From Peptostreptococcus equinus (GTDB lineage Bacteria; Bacillota; Clostridia; Peptostreptococcales; Peptostreptococcaceae), in NCBI RefSeq assembly GCF_027125355.1, contig NZ_CP114052.1, forward strand, positions 930,001 to 994,000: 64,000 bases of DNA, given 5' to 3'. Below are positions 54,613-63,020 of the stretch, in pieces. The notes under the pieces are model-generated. The model had not been told where the DNA came from and searched no databases. It was given only the letters and a program-made list of their open reading frames with translations. Each line of letters begins with the position of its first letter. The first letter of the stretch is position 1. The translations under genes were made by a program, and so were the position numbers.

Positions 54613-54692
54613 GATGGAATTATAATAAACACATAAATTTTATTTGGAATTTTTAAGTATTACTAAAAAGCATAGAACTAATACTTATTAAA

Positions 54693-54739
54693 AATAGCTA
54701 TGTAGCAAGTTAATAATTTTTATTAGCTATTATTTTTTT
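54693..54739 (+). promoter_or_regulatory. Leader hairpin with T run before nrdD (possible attenuator)
   Basis: AATAGCTA (54693-54700) pairs with TAGCTATT (54724-54731), followed by ATTTTTTT; outer TAGAAC/GTTCTA (54673-54678 with 54740-54745) can pair instead. It lies after the presumed transcription start of nrdD. Confidence 0.4.
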
Positions 54740-54776
54740 GTTCTATTTTAAAAGATAAGAAAGTGAGTGAATTTTA

Positions 54777-56894
54777 ATGAATGTAATTAAAAGAGATGGA
54801 AGCACAGTTGATTTTGATAGGTCTAAAATTAGAATTGCTGTAGAAAAAGCCATGAAAAATGGAAGTGGTCTTTACCACCCAGATATAGCTGAAGCAGTTG
54901 CAAGAGATTGTGAAAGGCATTTTGAAAAGTCAGATGAAACTCCTACAATATATAAGATTGAAGGATTTGTATATGATAGATTGATACATTATAATCACAG
55001 TGAAACTGCAAGAGCATATGAAGGTTATAGAGCTGTACAACAATTTAAGAGACAGATAAATACTACAGACGATTCAATACTGAAATTGATGAAAAAATCA
55101 AATGAAGATGTAATGATGGAAAACTCTAATAAAAACGCTGTAATTTGCTCGACACAAAGAGATTTAATAGCTGGAGAAGTATCAAAAGATATAGCTAGAA
55201 GGAAGCTAATACCACCACATATAGTTCAGGCTCATGATGAAGGAGCTATACACTGGCATGATATGGACTATACTTTACAACCTATATTTAATTGTTGTTT
55301 AGTAAATATACAAGATATGCTAGATAATGGTACTGTTATAAATGAAAAGATGGTAGAATCACCAAAATCATTTTCAACTGCATGTACTGTTACTACTCAG
55401 ATAATGGCCCAAGTAGCAAGTAACCAATATGGTGGTCAGTCTATATCTATAAAGCATTTAGCGCCATATTTAAGACGTTCTAGAGACAAGTTCTATAATA
55501 TGTATATAAATAAATACGGAGAAGAAATGGCTAGTGATATAGCTGATGATATGATGCTTAAAGATCTTAAGGATGGAGTTCAGACAATCAGATATCAATT
55601 ATCTACTTTGATGACAACAAATGGTCAAGCGCCTTTTGCAACAATATATCTTGAAATAGAAGTCGGTCATGAGTACGAAAAGGAAATGGCTTTGATTTGT
55701 GAAGAAATGATACAACAGAGATTAGAAGGTATGAAGAATTACAAAGGACAGAGTATAGGAGAGGCATTCCCTAAATTAGTATACTTACTAGATGAAAATA
55801 ATTGTATGGAAGGCGGAAAGTATGACTATATCACTAAACTTGCTGCTGAATGTACAGCAAAGAGATTAGTACCAGACTATCAGAGTGCAAAGATGATGAA
55901 GAAAAATTATCAGGGATGTACATTCCCACCAATGGGGTGTAGATCTCACTTATCTCCTTGGAAAGATGAAAATGGAGAATATAAATGGTATGGAAGATTT
56001 AATCAGGGCGTGGTATCACTTAATTTACCTCAAATTGCAATAATATCTAATGGTAAGATGGGACAGTTCTGGAATATATTAGACCAGAGACTAGACCTTT
56101 GTAAGGATGCATTATTGTGTAGACACAAAATGTTAAAAGGTACTTTATCAGATGTATCACCAATACACTGGCAACATGGAGCAATAGCTAGATTAGCCAA
56201 GGGAGAAAAGATTGATAAATTATTGGAAGACGGATATTCTACATTATCACTTGGTTATGTTGGTATATATGAGATGGTATATGCTATGTTGGGAGTCAGT
56301 CATACTACGACTGAAGGTGAAAAATTTGCGCTGGATGTAATGAATCATTTAAAAGATGCTTGCGATAGATGGAGAAACGAGACAGGGTTAGGATTCAGTC
56401 TATATGGTACTCCAGCAGAATCGCTAGTATATAGATTCTGTAGAATTGATAAAATAAGATTTGGTGAGATAAAAGGTGTAACAGATAAAATGTATTACAC
56501 AAATTCATATCATGTAAATGTATGTGAGGAAATAGATGCATTTGAAAAACTACAGTTTGAATCTAAATTCCATGAAATTTCTACAGGTGGATGTATATCA
56601 TATGTGGAAGTACCAGATATGTCAAAGAATTTAGAAGCAGTAGAGCAAATTATAAACTTTATCTATCATAACATACAATATGCTGAAATAAATACTAAAC
56701 CAGATGTGTGCTATGCTTGTGGTTATACAGGTGAAATGCTTATGGATGAAGATTTGGAATGGTATTGCCCATCATGCGGTAATAGAGATAGAGATGAAAT
56801 GCAAGTTATGAGACGTACTTGTGGATATATTGGTACTAACTTCTGGAATAAGGGGCGTACACAAGAAATAGGCGATAGAGTACTTCATTTGTAA
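54777..56894 (+). CDS. nrdD: Anaerobic ribonucleoside-triphosphate reductase
   Basis: Makes dNTPs without oxygen by glycyl-radical chemistry. 705 residues. An N-terminal ATP-cone (VIKRDGSTVDFDRSKI) gives allosteric control. The catalytic barrel follows, then a Zn ribbon (CYACGYTGE and CPSCGN) and the glycyl-radical loop RTCGYIGTNFWNKGR near the C-terminus. The site before ATG 54777 is a modest GAAAGTGAG. The activase gene nrdG lies 1.4 kb downstream, separated by a minus-strand gene and a terminator, unlike the usual adjacent pair. Confidence 0.97.
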   Translation: MNVIKRDGSTVDFDRSKIRIAVEKAMKNGSGLYHPDIAEAVARDCERHFEKSDETPTIYKIEGFVYDRLIHYNHSETARAYEGYRAVQQFKRQINTTDDSILKLMKKSNEDVMMENSNKNAVICSTQRDLIAGEVSKDIARRKLIPPHIVQAHDEGAIHWHDMDYTLQPIFNCCLVNIQDMLDNGTVINEKMVESPKSFSTACTVTTQIMAQVASNQYGGQSISIKHLAPYLRRSRDKFYNMYINKYGEEMASDIADDMMLKDLKDGVQTIRYQLSTLMTTNGQAPFATIYLEIEVGHEYEKEMALICEEMIQQRLEGMKNYKGQSIGEAFPKLVYLLDENNCMEGGKYDYITKLAAECTAKRLVPDYQSAKMMKKNYQGCTFPPMGCRSHLSPWKDENGEYKWYGRFNQGVVSLNLPQIAIISNGKMGQFWNILDQRLDLCKDALLCRHKMLKGTLSDVSPIHWQHGAIARLAKGEKIDKLLEDGYSTLSLGYVGIYEMVYAMLGVSHTTTEGEKFALDVMNHLKDACDRWRNETGLGFSLYGTPAESLVYRFCRIDKIRFGEIKGVTDKMYYTNSYHVNVCEEIDAFEKLQFESKFHEISTGGCISYVEVPDMSKNLEAVEQIINFIYHNIQYAEINTKPDVCYACGYTGEMLMDEDLEWYCPSCGNRDRDEMQVMRRTCGYIGTNFWNKGRTQEIGDRVLHL

Positions 56895-57015
56895 AAAATA
56901 ATAAATTTTTTCAAAACAAAAAAATTTTTCACGAAAAAACGAAAAAAATGAACAATATAGTCATTAAAACTTAAAAAATAAAAAATGAATATATTGGAAA
57001 AAATAAAAAATAAAT

Positions 57016-57049
57016 AAAGAGCATAGAGTAATTTATCTATGCTCTTTTG
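57016..57049 (+). terminator. Terminator of nrdD
   Basis: A perfect 12-bp stem AAAGAGCATAGA (57016-57027 with 57036-57047), 8-nt loop and T4. Confidence 0.83.
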
Positions 57050-57119
57050 CAGTATATGAGCATAAATTGGTATATGACTTCTAAATAATTGTAGATTAAT
57101 TAGTATATAGTATCATATA

Positions 57120-58085
57120 TTAATAATCTACAATTTCTATACCAGCATTTTCTCCAAAATGTGTGTAAGATTTTTTTGATAATTTATCCGTGAAATTGAT
57201 TATAATCCTTCCGCTAATTCCTTCTTTTATGCTTTTATTCATTTTTCCTTTTATAGGAGCGATCAAATTACCCTGGTCAGTAATATTTCCAAAGATTTCT
57301 AATTTTGATACTTTATTTTCCAAAATAATTTTACAGTGATTAAGAGATATATCAATGACTTTACATTTACTTAAATTATAACTAGCAAATCTATATTCTT
57401 TATTATTAATAATAATATTACAAATAAATCCTTCAAACTCAAGCCTATGTAATGGGATATGGGCTATGGAAAAAAATAAAGATATTGATTCGTCATCAAA
57501 GTGATTACATTGTAGCCAAATATAATGTTTAGGAAAAGAACTTCCCCAATCCTTTTCAAGGTAGCCTTTGCCGCCAGAAAAGTCGATTTTTCTATCATTT
57601 ATGTGTATATTTCCCAAAAGATTATGATTCATACTTATTACACCGTGATTACATTCCATATTAGGAATATAGGCAAAAATGCCCATAATATTAGGCATAA
57701 TAAAAGAGCTGCTGATAGGTGTAATATTTTTTAATTTAATATTTCCTCTAAGAGATAAACTATTATCTTGGAAGTCTATATCTATACTATGTTCTGTAAA
57801 CGTAGAATTTTTTACAGTTACTGAAAATGGTTCATAATTTGTATTAAAGTCACCAAGATCATATTTACAATAGCCTGTAGTCGTATTTGACTTAATAGCT
57901 TCTTTTTCAACCAATATATATTGGATAAAGCAATGTGAGTCGCTACTATTTAAGTTTATTCCGGGTATAAAACTTAGACTTATTGTCTTATCTTTATTTA
58001 CTAGCTTATAGTACCAGCCTTCGAAATAATTTTTTTTATTTAAATTTCCTTGAAATAAAATGGGAAAATATATTTTTTTAATCAT
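57120..58085 (-). CDS. Tocopherol cyclase-like family protein
   Basis: 321 residues from ATG 58085, 8 nt after AAAGGATG; an in-frame ATG at 58127 lacks a site. It resembles the Tocopherol_cycl (PF14249) lipocalin-like family: NYFEGWYYKLVNKDK at the start, GYLEKDWGSSFPKHYIWLQ in the middle and HFGENAGIEI at the end. Firmicute members are uncharacterised, and tocopherol synthesis is not expected in such anaerobes. No signal peptide. It lies opposite to and between nrdD and nrdG. Confidence 0.78.
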   Translation of the reverse strand: MIKKIYFPILFQGNLNKKNYFEGWYYKLVNKDKTISLSFIPGINLNSSDSHCFIQYILVEKEAIKSNTTTGYCKYDLGDFNTNYEPFSVTVKNSTFTEHSIDIDFQDNSLSLRGNIKLKNITPISSSFIMPNIMGIFAYIPNMECNHGVISMNHNLLGNIHINDRKIDFSGGKGYLEKDWGSSFPKHYIWLQCNHFDDESISLFFSIAHIPLHRLEFEGFICNIIINNKEYRFASYNLSKCKVIDISLNHCKIILENKVSKLEIFGNITDQGNLIAPIKGKMNKSIKEGISGRIIINFTDKLSKKSYTHFGENAGIEIVDY

Positions 58086-58260
58086 GATTTTTACATCCTT
58101 TATAATGAAATAATATATTGGTATCATTTAATATTTATTTAAATAAATATTAATAAATTCTCTATTATCTACAATATAGCAGAATAAGTAATATTAATCA
58201 ATTAACTAGATGGACAACAAACTCTTTTATATGATAATATTATTATATCGGAGGATTTTT

Positions 58261-58770
58261 ATGAGATATAGTAAAATAAGAAAATATGATGTAGCTAATG
58301 GACCAGGTGTTAGGGTTACATTATTTGTTACAGGATGTACACATAATTGTGAAGGTTGTTTTAATAAGGATCTACAGAATTTTTCATCAGGGGATTTATG
58401 GACTGATGAAAGTAAAGAAGAAATTTTAAGTTATTTATCAAATGAAGTGGTAGTTGGAATGAACTTACTAGGGGGAGAGCCTCTTGAACAGACTATGGAT
58501 AATAGCTTATTAGATTTATTGAAGAAATCTAAAGAATTATATCCAAATAAAGATATATGGATTTGGTCTGGAGATATACTGGAAGATATATTAAATGATA
58601 AGAAGAAATTGGAATTATTGTCTTATACAGATGTTTTGATAGATGGTACATTTGATATATCTAAAAGAAATATTAAATTAAAATATAGAGGTTCAGAAAA
58701 TCAAAGAGTTTTAGATGTAAAAAAATCTATAGAAGCTAGAGAGCCTATATTTTATGAAGAGATTGTATAA
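58261..58770 (+). CDS. nrdG: Anaerobic ribonucleotide reductase activating protein
   Basis: Radical SAM enzyme that installs the glycyl radical on NrdD. 169 residues from ATG 58261, behind CGGAGGA; the frame from 58210 extends upstream without a site. The N-terminus is MRYSKIRKYDVANGPGVR, the cluster motif is TGCTHNCEGCFN and the SAM motif is LLGGEPLEQ. Shorter than pyruvate formate-lyase activases, as normal for NrdG. Confidence 0.95.
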   Translation: MRYSKIRKYDVANGPGVRVTLFVTGCTHNCEGCFNKDLQNFSSGDLWTDESKEEILSYLSNEVVVGMNLLGGEPLEQTMDNSLLDLLKKSKELYPNKDIWIWSGDILEDILNDKKKLELLSYTDVLIDGTFDISKRNIKLKYRGSENQRVLDVKKSIEAREPIFYEEIV

Positions 58771-58801
58771 TATTTAATTGATTAATAATATCAATAAAAT
58801 G

Positions 58802-58853
58802 TTTACACAATGCTTGCTTGTGATATAATACTAATAAGGTGATAAAGTATCAC
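58802..58853 (+). promoter_or_regulatory. Promoter and possible operator of the HesB-like gene
   Basis: TTTACA (58802-58807), 16-bp spacer, TGATATAAT with TATAAT at 58824-58829. The inverted repeat GTGATA-AAG-TATCAC (58839-58853) starts near +4, a position suited to a repressor site. Confidence 0.6.
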
Positions 58854-58889
58854 ACTAATATTAATAATAATTAAAAGGAGAAATATATA

Positions 58890-59210
58890 ATGAAAGTAGA
58901 AGCAGCTCAGACAGCAATAGATGTACTAAAAGAAATAGTGGAAGAACAATCAGACCAGCCGACATCAGTTAGAATGTATTTTGCTGGTGCAGCTTGTTCA
59001 GGACCATCTTTCGGACTTGCATTAGATGATAAGAAAGAAAGTGATGTGTCTTATGAAGTAAGTGGTATAGAATTTATAATGGATGCTCAGGAGAGTGCTC
59101 AATTCGGAGATATGGTAATTCAAGATATCGGTGGAGGATTTAGAGTAATACCTGATAGCATGAAAGATATGCAAAGTGGTTGTAGCGGTTGCTCAGGTGG
59201 ATGCCACTAA
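58890..59210 (+). CDS. HesB/IscA-like Cys-rich protein
   Basis: 106 residues of the HesB-like group: AAQTAIDVLKEIVEEQ, GAACSGPSFGLALDD, and a glycine- and cysteine-rich end SGCSGCSGGCH. The first Cys and the tail cysteines replace the Cys-(x)n-CGC of A-type Fe-S carriers. In many anaerobes this family includes selenoprotein forms; here all positions are Cys. AAAGGAG precedes ATG 58890. Probably an Fe-S or metal carrier. Confidence 0.88.
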   Translation: MKVEAAQTAIDVLKEIVEEQSDQPTSVRMYFAGAACSGPSFGLALDDKKESDVSYEVSGIEFIMDAQESAQFGDMVIQDIGGGFRVIPDSMKDMQSGCSGCSGGCH

Positions 59211-59233
59211 TAATTAAATATATTAATACTATT

Positions 59234-59262
59234 AGAGCTGTACTTTTGTGCAGTTCTTTTTA
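59234..59262 (+). terminator. Terminator of the HesB-like gene
   Basis: A 10-bp stem with two G-T pairs (59234-59243 with 59248-59257), TTTT loop, T5. Confidence 0.78.
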
Positions 59263-59365
59263 TGTTCATTGCATTATTTTACAAAATTAATTATGAAATT
59301 ATCATAGATAGGATGTAGATTATCTAGTATAATAAGTATTGAATATGTACAAAGGGGAATTTAAA

Positions 59366-60028
59366 TTGATAGTTAATAATTTCAAAAAATTATATAGTAC
59401 TTACAATAAAAAACCGTTTAGATTCTTATTTGTAGTCTATATAATATATTTAGTATCTTTCTTTTTGATAGATAAATGGCCAAATCGAGATTATTATATT
59501 ATACATTCAAAAATTGACGATATAATACCTCTCTACAAACCAGCTATATTAATATATTGTTCATGGTTTTTGATGCTTGTCTTACCATTTATTTTTTTGC
59601 TTAAAAAGAAAGCCTATAATGATTTATGGAACATAGCTGTTCCTATGTTTTCAGCTATGTTTATCTCACTTATAATCTATATTTTTTGTCCTACAGCTCT
59701 AGAAATTAGACCTGAGTACTTAAGTGGAAATGATGTCTTCACATATTTACTAAAACAGATAGAAGCTATAGATGCACCCAATAATGTTTGTCCTAGTATA
59801 CATGTATCTACATCTATGATTATTGATTACCAGTTTTCTAAAAGCATCAATATGCAAGATGATTCTAAAAGATTATCAAGAATTGGGGTTAGGATTTTAA
59901 ATATATCAATATGCATATCTACAATGTTAGTAAAACAGCATAGTATAATAGATGTACTGGCAGGAATAATAATGGCTATAGTAATTTGTTTTTTATACAA
60001 TAAATATGCACGTCTAGAAAAAGGCTAG
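59366..60028 (+). CDS. PAP2-like membrane phosphatase
   Basis: 220 residues from TTG 59366, 8 nt after AAAGGGG; the ATGs at 59339-59345 lie before that site. Six hydrophobic segments. The PAP2 motifs are CPSIHVSTS (PSxH) and KQHSIIDVLAG (the SRxxxxxHxxxD part with QHSIIDV). The first PAP2 motif is weak. Such proteins dephosphorylate lipid phosphates or transfer inositol phosphate at the membrane. Single-gene unit with a terminator that overlaps its end. Confidence 0.82.
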   Translation: MIVNNFKKLYSTYNKKPFRFLFVVYIIYLVSFFLIDKWPNRDYYIIHSKIDDIIPLYKPAILIYCSWFLMLVLPFIFLLKKKAYNDLWNIAVPMFSAMFISLIIYIFCPTALEIRPEYLSGNDVFTYLLKQIEAIDAPNNVCPSIHVSTSMIIDYQFSKSINMQDDSKRLSRIGVRILNISICISTMLVKQHSIIDVLAGIIMAIVICFLYNKYARLEKG

Positions 60029-60050
60029 TCTTATTTGACTGGTCTTTTTA
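60018..60050 (+). terminator. Terminator overlapping the end of the PAP2 gene
   Basis: A 13-bp stem with G-T pairs (about 60018-60030 with 60037-60049); the last codons and stop form the 5' arm. Confidence 0.72.
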
Positions 60051-60113
60051 GTTTTTTATTTAAGAAAAACATAGTATAATATTATATATGAATAAAGTAA
60101 AAAGGAGGTTTAA

Positions 60114-60920
60114 ATGAGAAGGAGAAGAAGAAGTGGAGCAGAGGATAAGCTACTTTCATATAAAGAGTATGTAATTAATGGACTATTTAATATGAAGCCA
60201 AATACTCGATTGCTTGAAAAACTTAAGTCGCAACAAACCACAGAAAATACTTTGGATAGTGGAGAAATCTCCATTTATTCATTTGCAAATCAAGATAGAA
60301 ATTTCAGAGTACCTGTTCACGATGAAAAATATAGAGAAATGATAGAGTATAGGGGTAATTGGTCAAAATATTTCGAAAACAATAATCCTATATATTTGGA
60401 AGTTGGTTCTGGAAGATGTAAATTTATAATTGAATCAGCAAAAACTAATCCAAACATCAACTATATCGCACTGGAAGTTAAGGAAGAAGTATTACTTAGG
60501 GGGGCTCAAAAAGCAGATGAACTTGAACTAGATAATGTTACATTTTTATGGGGTAATGTTGAATTTTTAGACTTTTACTTTGCTAATAAGGAATTATCGA
60601 GAATATTTATCAATTTCTGTGATCCATGGCCAAAGAAAAGAAATGCTAAAAGAAGACTCACTAGTCAATTTTTTTTGAACTTATACAAAAAGAAAATGAA
60701 TAATAAAGGTGAAATACATTTTAAGACGGATAATAAATCATTATTCGAGTTTTCCCTAAATGAATTTTCAGATTCTAGCTGGAAACTTAAAAATATATCT
60801 TTAGACCTTGCTAATAGCGATTTTATAGATAATATTAGAACAGAATACGAAGAAAAATTTATGGATTTAGGTATGCCAATATATAGGTTAGAAGCTACAT
60901 ATATTGGTTATGAGGAGTAA
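60114..60920 (+). CDS. trmB: tRNA (guanine46-N7)-methyltransferase with an N-terminal insertion
   Basis: 268 residues, about 50 longer than the usual 215. The SAM motif is YLEVGSGRCKFI, the family signature FCDPWPKKRNAKRRLT and the end TEYEEKFMDLGMPIYRLE. The extra length lies between the basic N-terminus (MRRRRRSGAEDKLL) and YRGNWSKYF, roughly residues 25-75. AAAGGAGG precedes ATG 60114, so the extension belongs to the gene. The following gene begins 4 bp after the stop. Confidence 0.93.
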   Translation: MRRRRRSGAEDKLLSYKEYVINGLFNMKPNTRLLEKLKSQQTTENTLDSGEISIYSFANQDRNFRVPVHDEKYREMIEYRGNWSKYFENNNPIYLEVGSGRCKFIIESAKTNPNINYIALEVKEEVLLRGAQKADELELDNVTFLWGNVEFLDFYFANKELSRIFINFCDPWPKKRNAKRRLTSQFFLNLYKKKMNNKGEIHFKTDNKSLFEFSLNEFSDSSWKLKNISLDLANSDFIDNIRTEYEEKFMDLGMPIYRLEATYIGYEE

Positions 60921-60924
60921 TTAG

Positions 60925-61749
60925 ATGGTTGCAAGTCTTTTGAGTGATAAGCTATTAGTATCATTAATATATTCCTTGGGCTTTTTATTTATAATTGGAT
61001 TTTTTGGAATGATTTTTTCCTACGTGGAAAAGAAAAATACCTACTATATATATAATACATTTGGTTTCAATGGTATTTTGTTCACTGGCATGGTTGGTAC
61101 AATTGTTCATGAATTTAGCCATATTATATTTTGTTTAATATTTAGGCACAAGATTACAGAATTCAATCTAATAAGGCCATTTAAAAGCCGATATGACGGT
61201 GTAATGGGATATGTGAATCATAAATGCAACACAAACAGCAAGTATCAGATGATTGGAAATTTCTTTATTGGAATAGCACCAGTAATTGTAGGAATAAGTG
61301 CATTGATAATTTTTATGAGCATTTTATTACCAGATAAATATGATAATATTTTAGAAGTATTTTATAGAAATATGGAATATATGAACCATATAAATAGATT
61401 TGAAGATTCTTTTAATATATATGTTAGTATAGTAATTGCTATAATTGCTAATTTAAATCCATTTACACAGAATAATTATGTTTTATATATAATGTACATT
61501 TATATTATGTATTCTATAACAACTCATATGGATTTAAGCAAGGAAGATTTAACTAATAGTAAGTCAGGATTATTAAGCTTTTTTATATTATTATATATAA
61601 TCAATTTAATATTTATGTTTCTAGGTATGAAGTACCAAATTATATTATTTCGTATTTTAATATCAATAGTATCACTTTTGACTGTGGGTTTGCTTTTTTC
61701 AATTATAACATTATTAATATCTAGAGTAGCATACACAACTATTCCTTAA
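60925..61749 (+). CDS. Membrane protein with HExxH motif, M50-like
   Basis: 274 residues, about seven hydrophobic segments. The second or third helix carries GTIVHEFSHIIFC, an HExxH zinc motif inside the membrane as in site-2-type peptidases. A distal Asp that could complete the site is not certain; ANLNPFTQNNY around residue 180 may be the counterpart of the NxxPxxxxDG motif without its Asp. It starts 4 bp after trmB, so co-translated. Substrate unknown. Confidence 0.7.
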   Translation: MVASLLSDKLLVSLIYSLGFLFIIGFFGMIFSYVEKKNTYYIYNTFGFNGILFTGMVGTIVHEFSHIIFCLIFRHKITEFNLIRPFKSRYDGVMGYVNHKCNTNSKYQMIGNFFIGIAPVIVGISALIIFMSILLPDKYDNILEVFYRNMEYMNHINRFEDSFNIYVSIVIAIIANLNPFTQNNYVLYIMYIYIMYSITTHMDLSKEDLTNSKSGLLSFFILLYIINLIFMFLGMKYQIILFRILISIVSLLTVGLLFSIITLLISRVAYTTIP

Positions 61750-61775
61750 ATGTATATTTAGGGAATAGTTGTGTA
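61732..61775 (+). other. Long hairpin at the end of the M50-like gene, no T run
   Basis: A 19-bp stem with one G-T (61732-61750 with 61757-61775) spans the stop codon. Neither strand has a T run after it, so it may be an RNA-stability or weak terminator element. Confidence 0.6.
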
Positions 61776-61952
61776 GTTAAATAACTTATATGATTAGTCA
61801 AAACACATTAAATTAGAAATCTAATTAATTATTAGTGCTTATTTTAAATTTAATCCTTTTTTATGTATTAAATCATCTAATACTATCATTACATTATTAA
61901 GTTATTCTATTACTATTGTTTTATTCATGGTATAATATATAAAGAAGATTTT

Positions 61953-61996
61953 AATCAACTAAATTACAAAGCAATTATATAGTTGATTTATTGCTT
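61953..61996 (+). promoter_or_regulatory. degV leader with two competing stems next to the ribosome site
   Basis: AATCAACTA (61953-61961) pairs with TAGTTGATT (61980-61988); AAGCAAT (61969-61975) pairs with ATTGCTT (61990-61996), which touches AGGAGG. An extended -10 TGGTATAAT lies at 61928-61936. Confidence 0.4.
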
Positions 61997-62009
61997 AGGA
62001 GGAAAATAT

Positions 62010-62861
62010 ATGTCAGTAAAGTTAGTAATTGATTCTGCATCGGATATAAGTAAAAAAGAAGCTGATAAATTGGGATTAATATTTTTACCTTTGTCTGTAT
62101 TCTTTGGCGAAGATAAATATTTAGATAGTATAGATTTAAGCTCAGAAAAATTTTATGAATTGCTAGAACAAAACGATGATTTACCAAAAACGAGTCAAGT
62201 TACTCCATATGAATTTGGAGAAAAATTTAAAAATTTAATTGATGAAGGTCATGATGTAGTAGCCATTACCCTATCATCTAAATTATCAGGTACATACTCT
62301 TCTGCGGTAATAGCTGCAGGTGAATTTGATGAAAATAGGATATTTATTGTAGACAGCCTAAATGCTACTGTATCTGTTAGAATATTAATAGAATATGCTA
62401 TAAGTTTGGTAGAGCAAGGATTATCCGCAAAGGAAATATATACAAAGCTAGAAGAAAAGAAAAATAAAATAAGAATGTTCTTTGTAATGGAAACATTGGA
62501 ATATTTATATAAAGGTGGTAGATTGTCTAAATTAGAGGCTATGGCAGGTAACTTATTGTCTGTAAAGCCAATATTGACTATAAAAGATGGCCTCGTAACA
62601 AGAGTTGCAAAAGCTAGAGGATATAAAAAAGCATGCCAGATGCTTGTTGATATAATTGAAGAAAATGGACCAATAGATAATTCTATGCCATATTCTTTTG
62701 CTTTTACTGGTAAGGATAGTTCATTACTTGATCAATACAAATCAAATTACTCTAAGTTTTTTGATAAAGATGTAAATGATATACAAGTATCACCTATAGG
62801 TTGTACAGTTGGTACACATATAGGACCAGGATGTATAGGTGTCGCATATTTTATAAAATAA
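62010..62861 (+). CDS. DegV family fatty acid-binding protein
   Basis: 283 residues from ATG 62010, behind TTAGGAGG; the frame from 61983 is leader. Two-domain DegV fold: VKLVIDSASDISK at the start, the fatty-acid head-group loop TLSSKLSGTYSSA, ETLEYLYKGGRLSKLEA and the end SPIGCTVGTHIGPGCIGV. Relatives hand fatty acids to the FakA kinase; no fakA is in the window. Confidence 0.94.
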   Translation: MSVKLVIDSASDISKKEADKLGLIFLPLSVFFGEDKYLDSIDLSSEKFYELLEQNDDLPKTSQVTPYEFGEKFKNLIDEGHDVVAITLSSKLSGTYSSAVIAAGEFDENRIFIVDSLNATVSVRILIEYAISLVEQGLSAKEIYTKLEEKKNKIRMFFVMETLEYLYKGGRLSKLEAMAGNLLSVKPILTIKDGLVTRVAKARGYKKACQMLVDIIEENGPIDNSMPYSFAFTGKDSSLLDQYKSNYSKFFDKDVNDIQVSPIGCTVGTHIGPGCIGVAYFIK

Positions 62862-62873
62862 ATAACATATTTA

Positions 62874-62916
62874 AATAATAAAAAGCTAATAGAAATTCTA
62901 TTAGCTTTTTATTATT
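62874..62916 (+). terminator. Terminator of degV
   Basis: A perfect 19-bp stem (62874-62892 with 62898-62916), 5-nt loop, T5 in the 3' arm. Confidence 0.9.
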
Positions 62917-62954
62917 ATTTTAATTTTAAAATATTTTTATATTGTCAGAATATA

Positions 62955-62986
62955 AAAAGAGTCATAACATAAGTTACAACTCTTTT
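62955..62986 (-). terminator. Terminator of gapA (minus strand)
   Basis: A 14-bp stem with two G-T pairs (62955-62968 with 62973-62986) and T5 on the minus strand, 35 bp past the gapA stop. Confidence 0.78.
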
Positions 62987-63020
62987 ATATATTTGATTTT
63001 AAAGCTTAAATTGGACTCTA

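Larger units (their letters stand above)
54171..54776. other. 606-bp AT-rich regulatory region upstream of nrdD
   Basis: No open frame or RNA gene is recognised. It holds the ybaK-like gene upstream region, one weak and two better NrdR-like boxes, a TATAAT at 54621-54626 and a leader hairpin with T run (54693-54739). The rest is low-complexity AT sequence. Confidence 0.7.

Noticed and set aside
54171..54776. T-box or tRNA gene in the long region before nrdD
   Set aside because: No T-box core sequence or cloverleaf is visible; only AT-rich DNA, NrdR-like boxes and a hairpin.
57525..57734. Plus-strand frame inside the tocopherol-cyclase-like gene
   Set aside because: No ribosome site or family features; shadow frame.
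61953..61996. H-type pseudoknot riboswitch in the degV leader
   Set aside because: Only one nucleotide would have to cross a 9-bp stem, which is not feasible; the stems are more likely alternatives. It does not match the preQ1 or SAM-II consensus.
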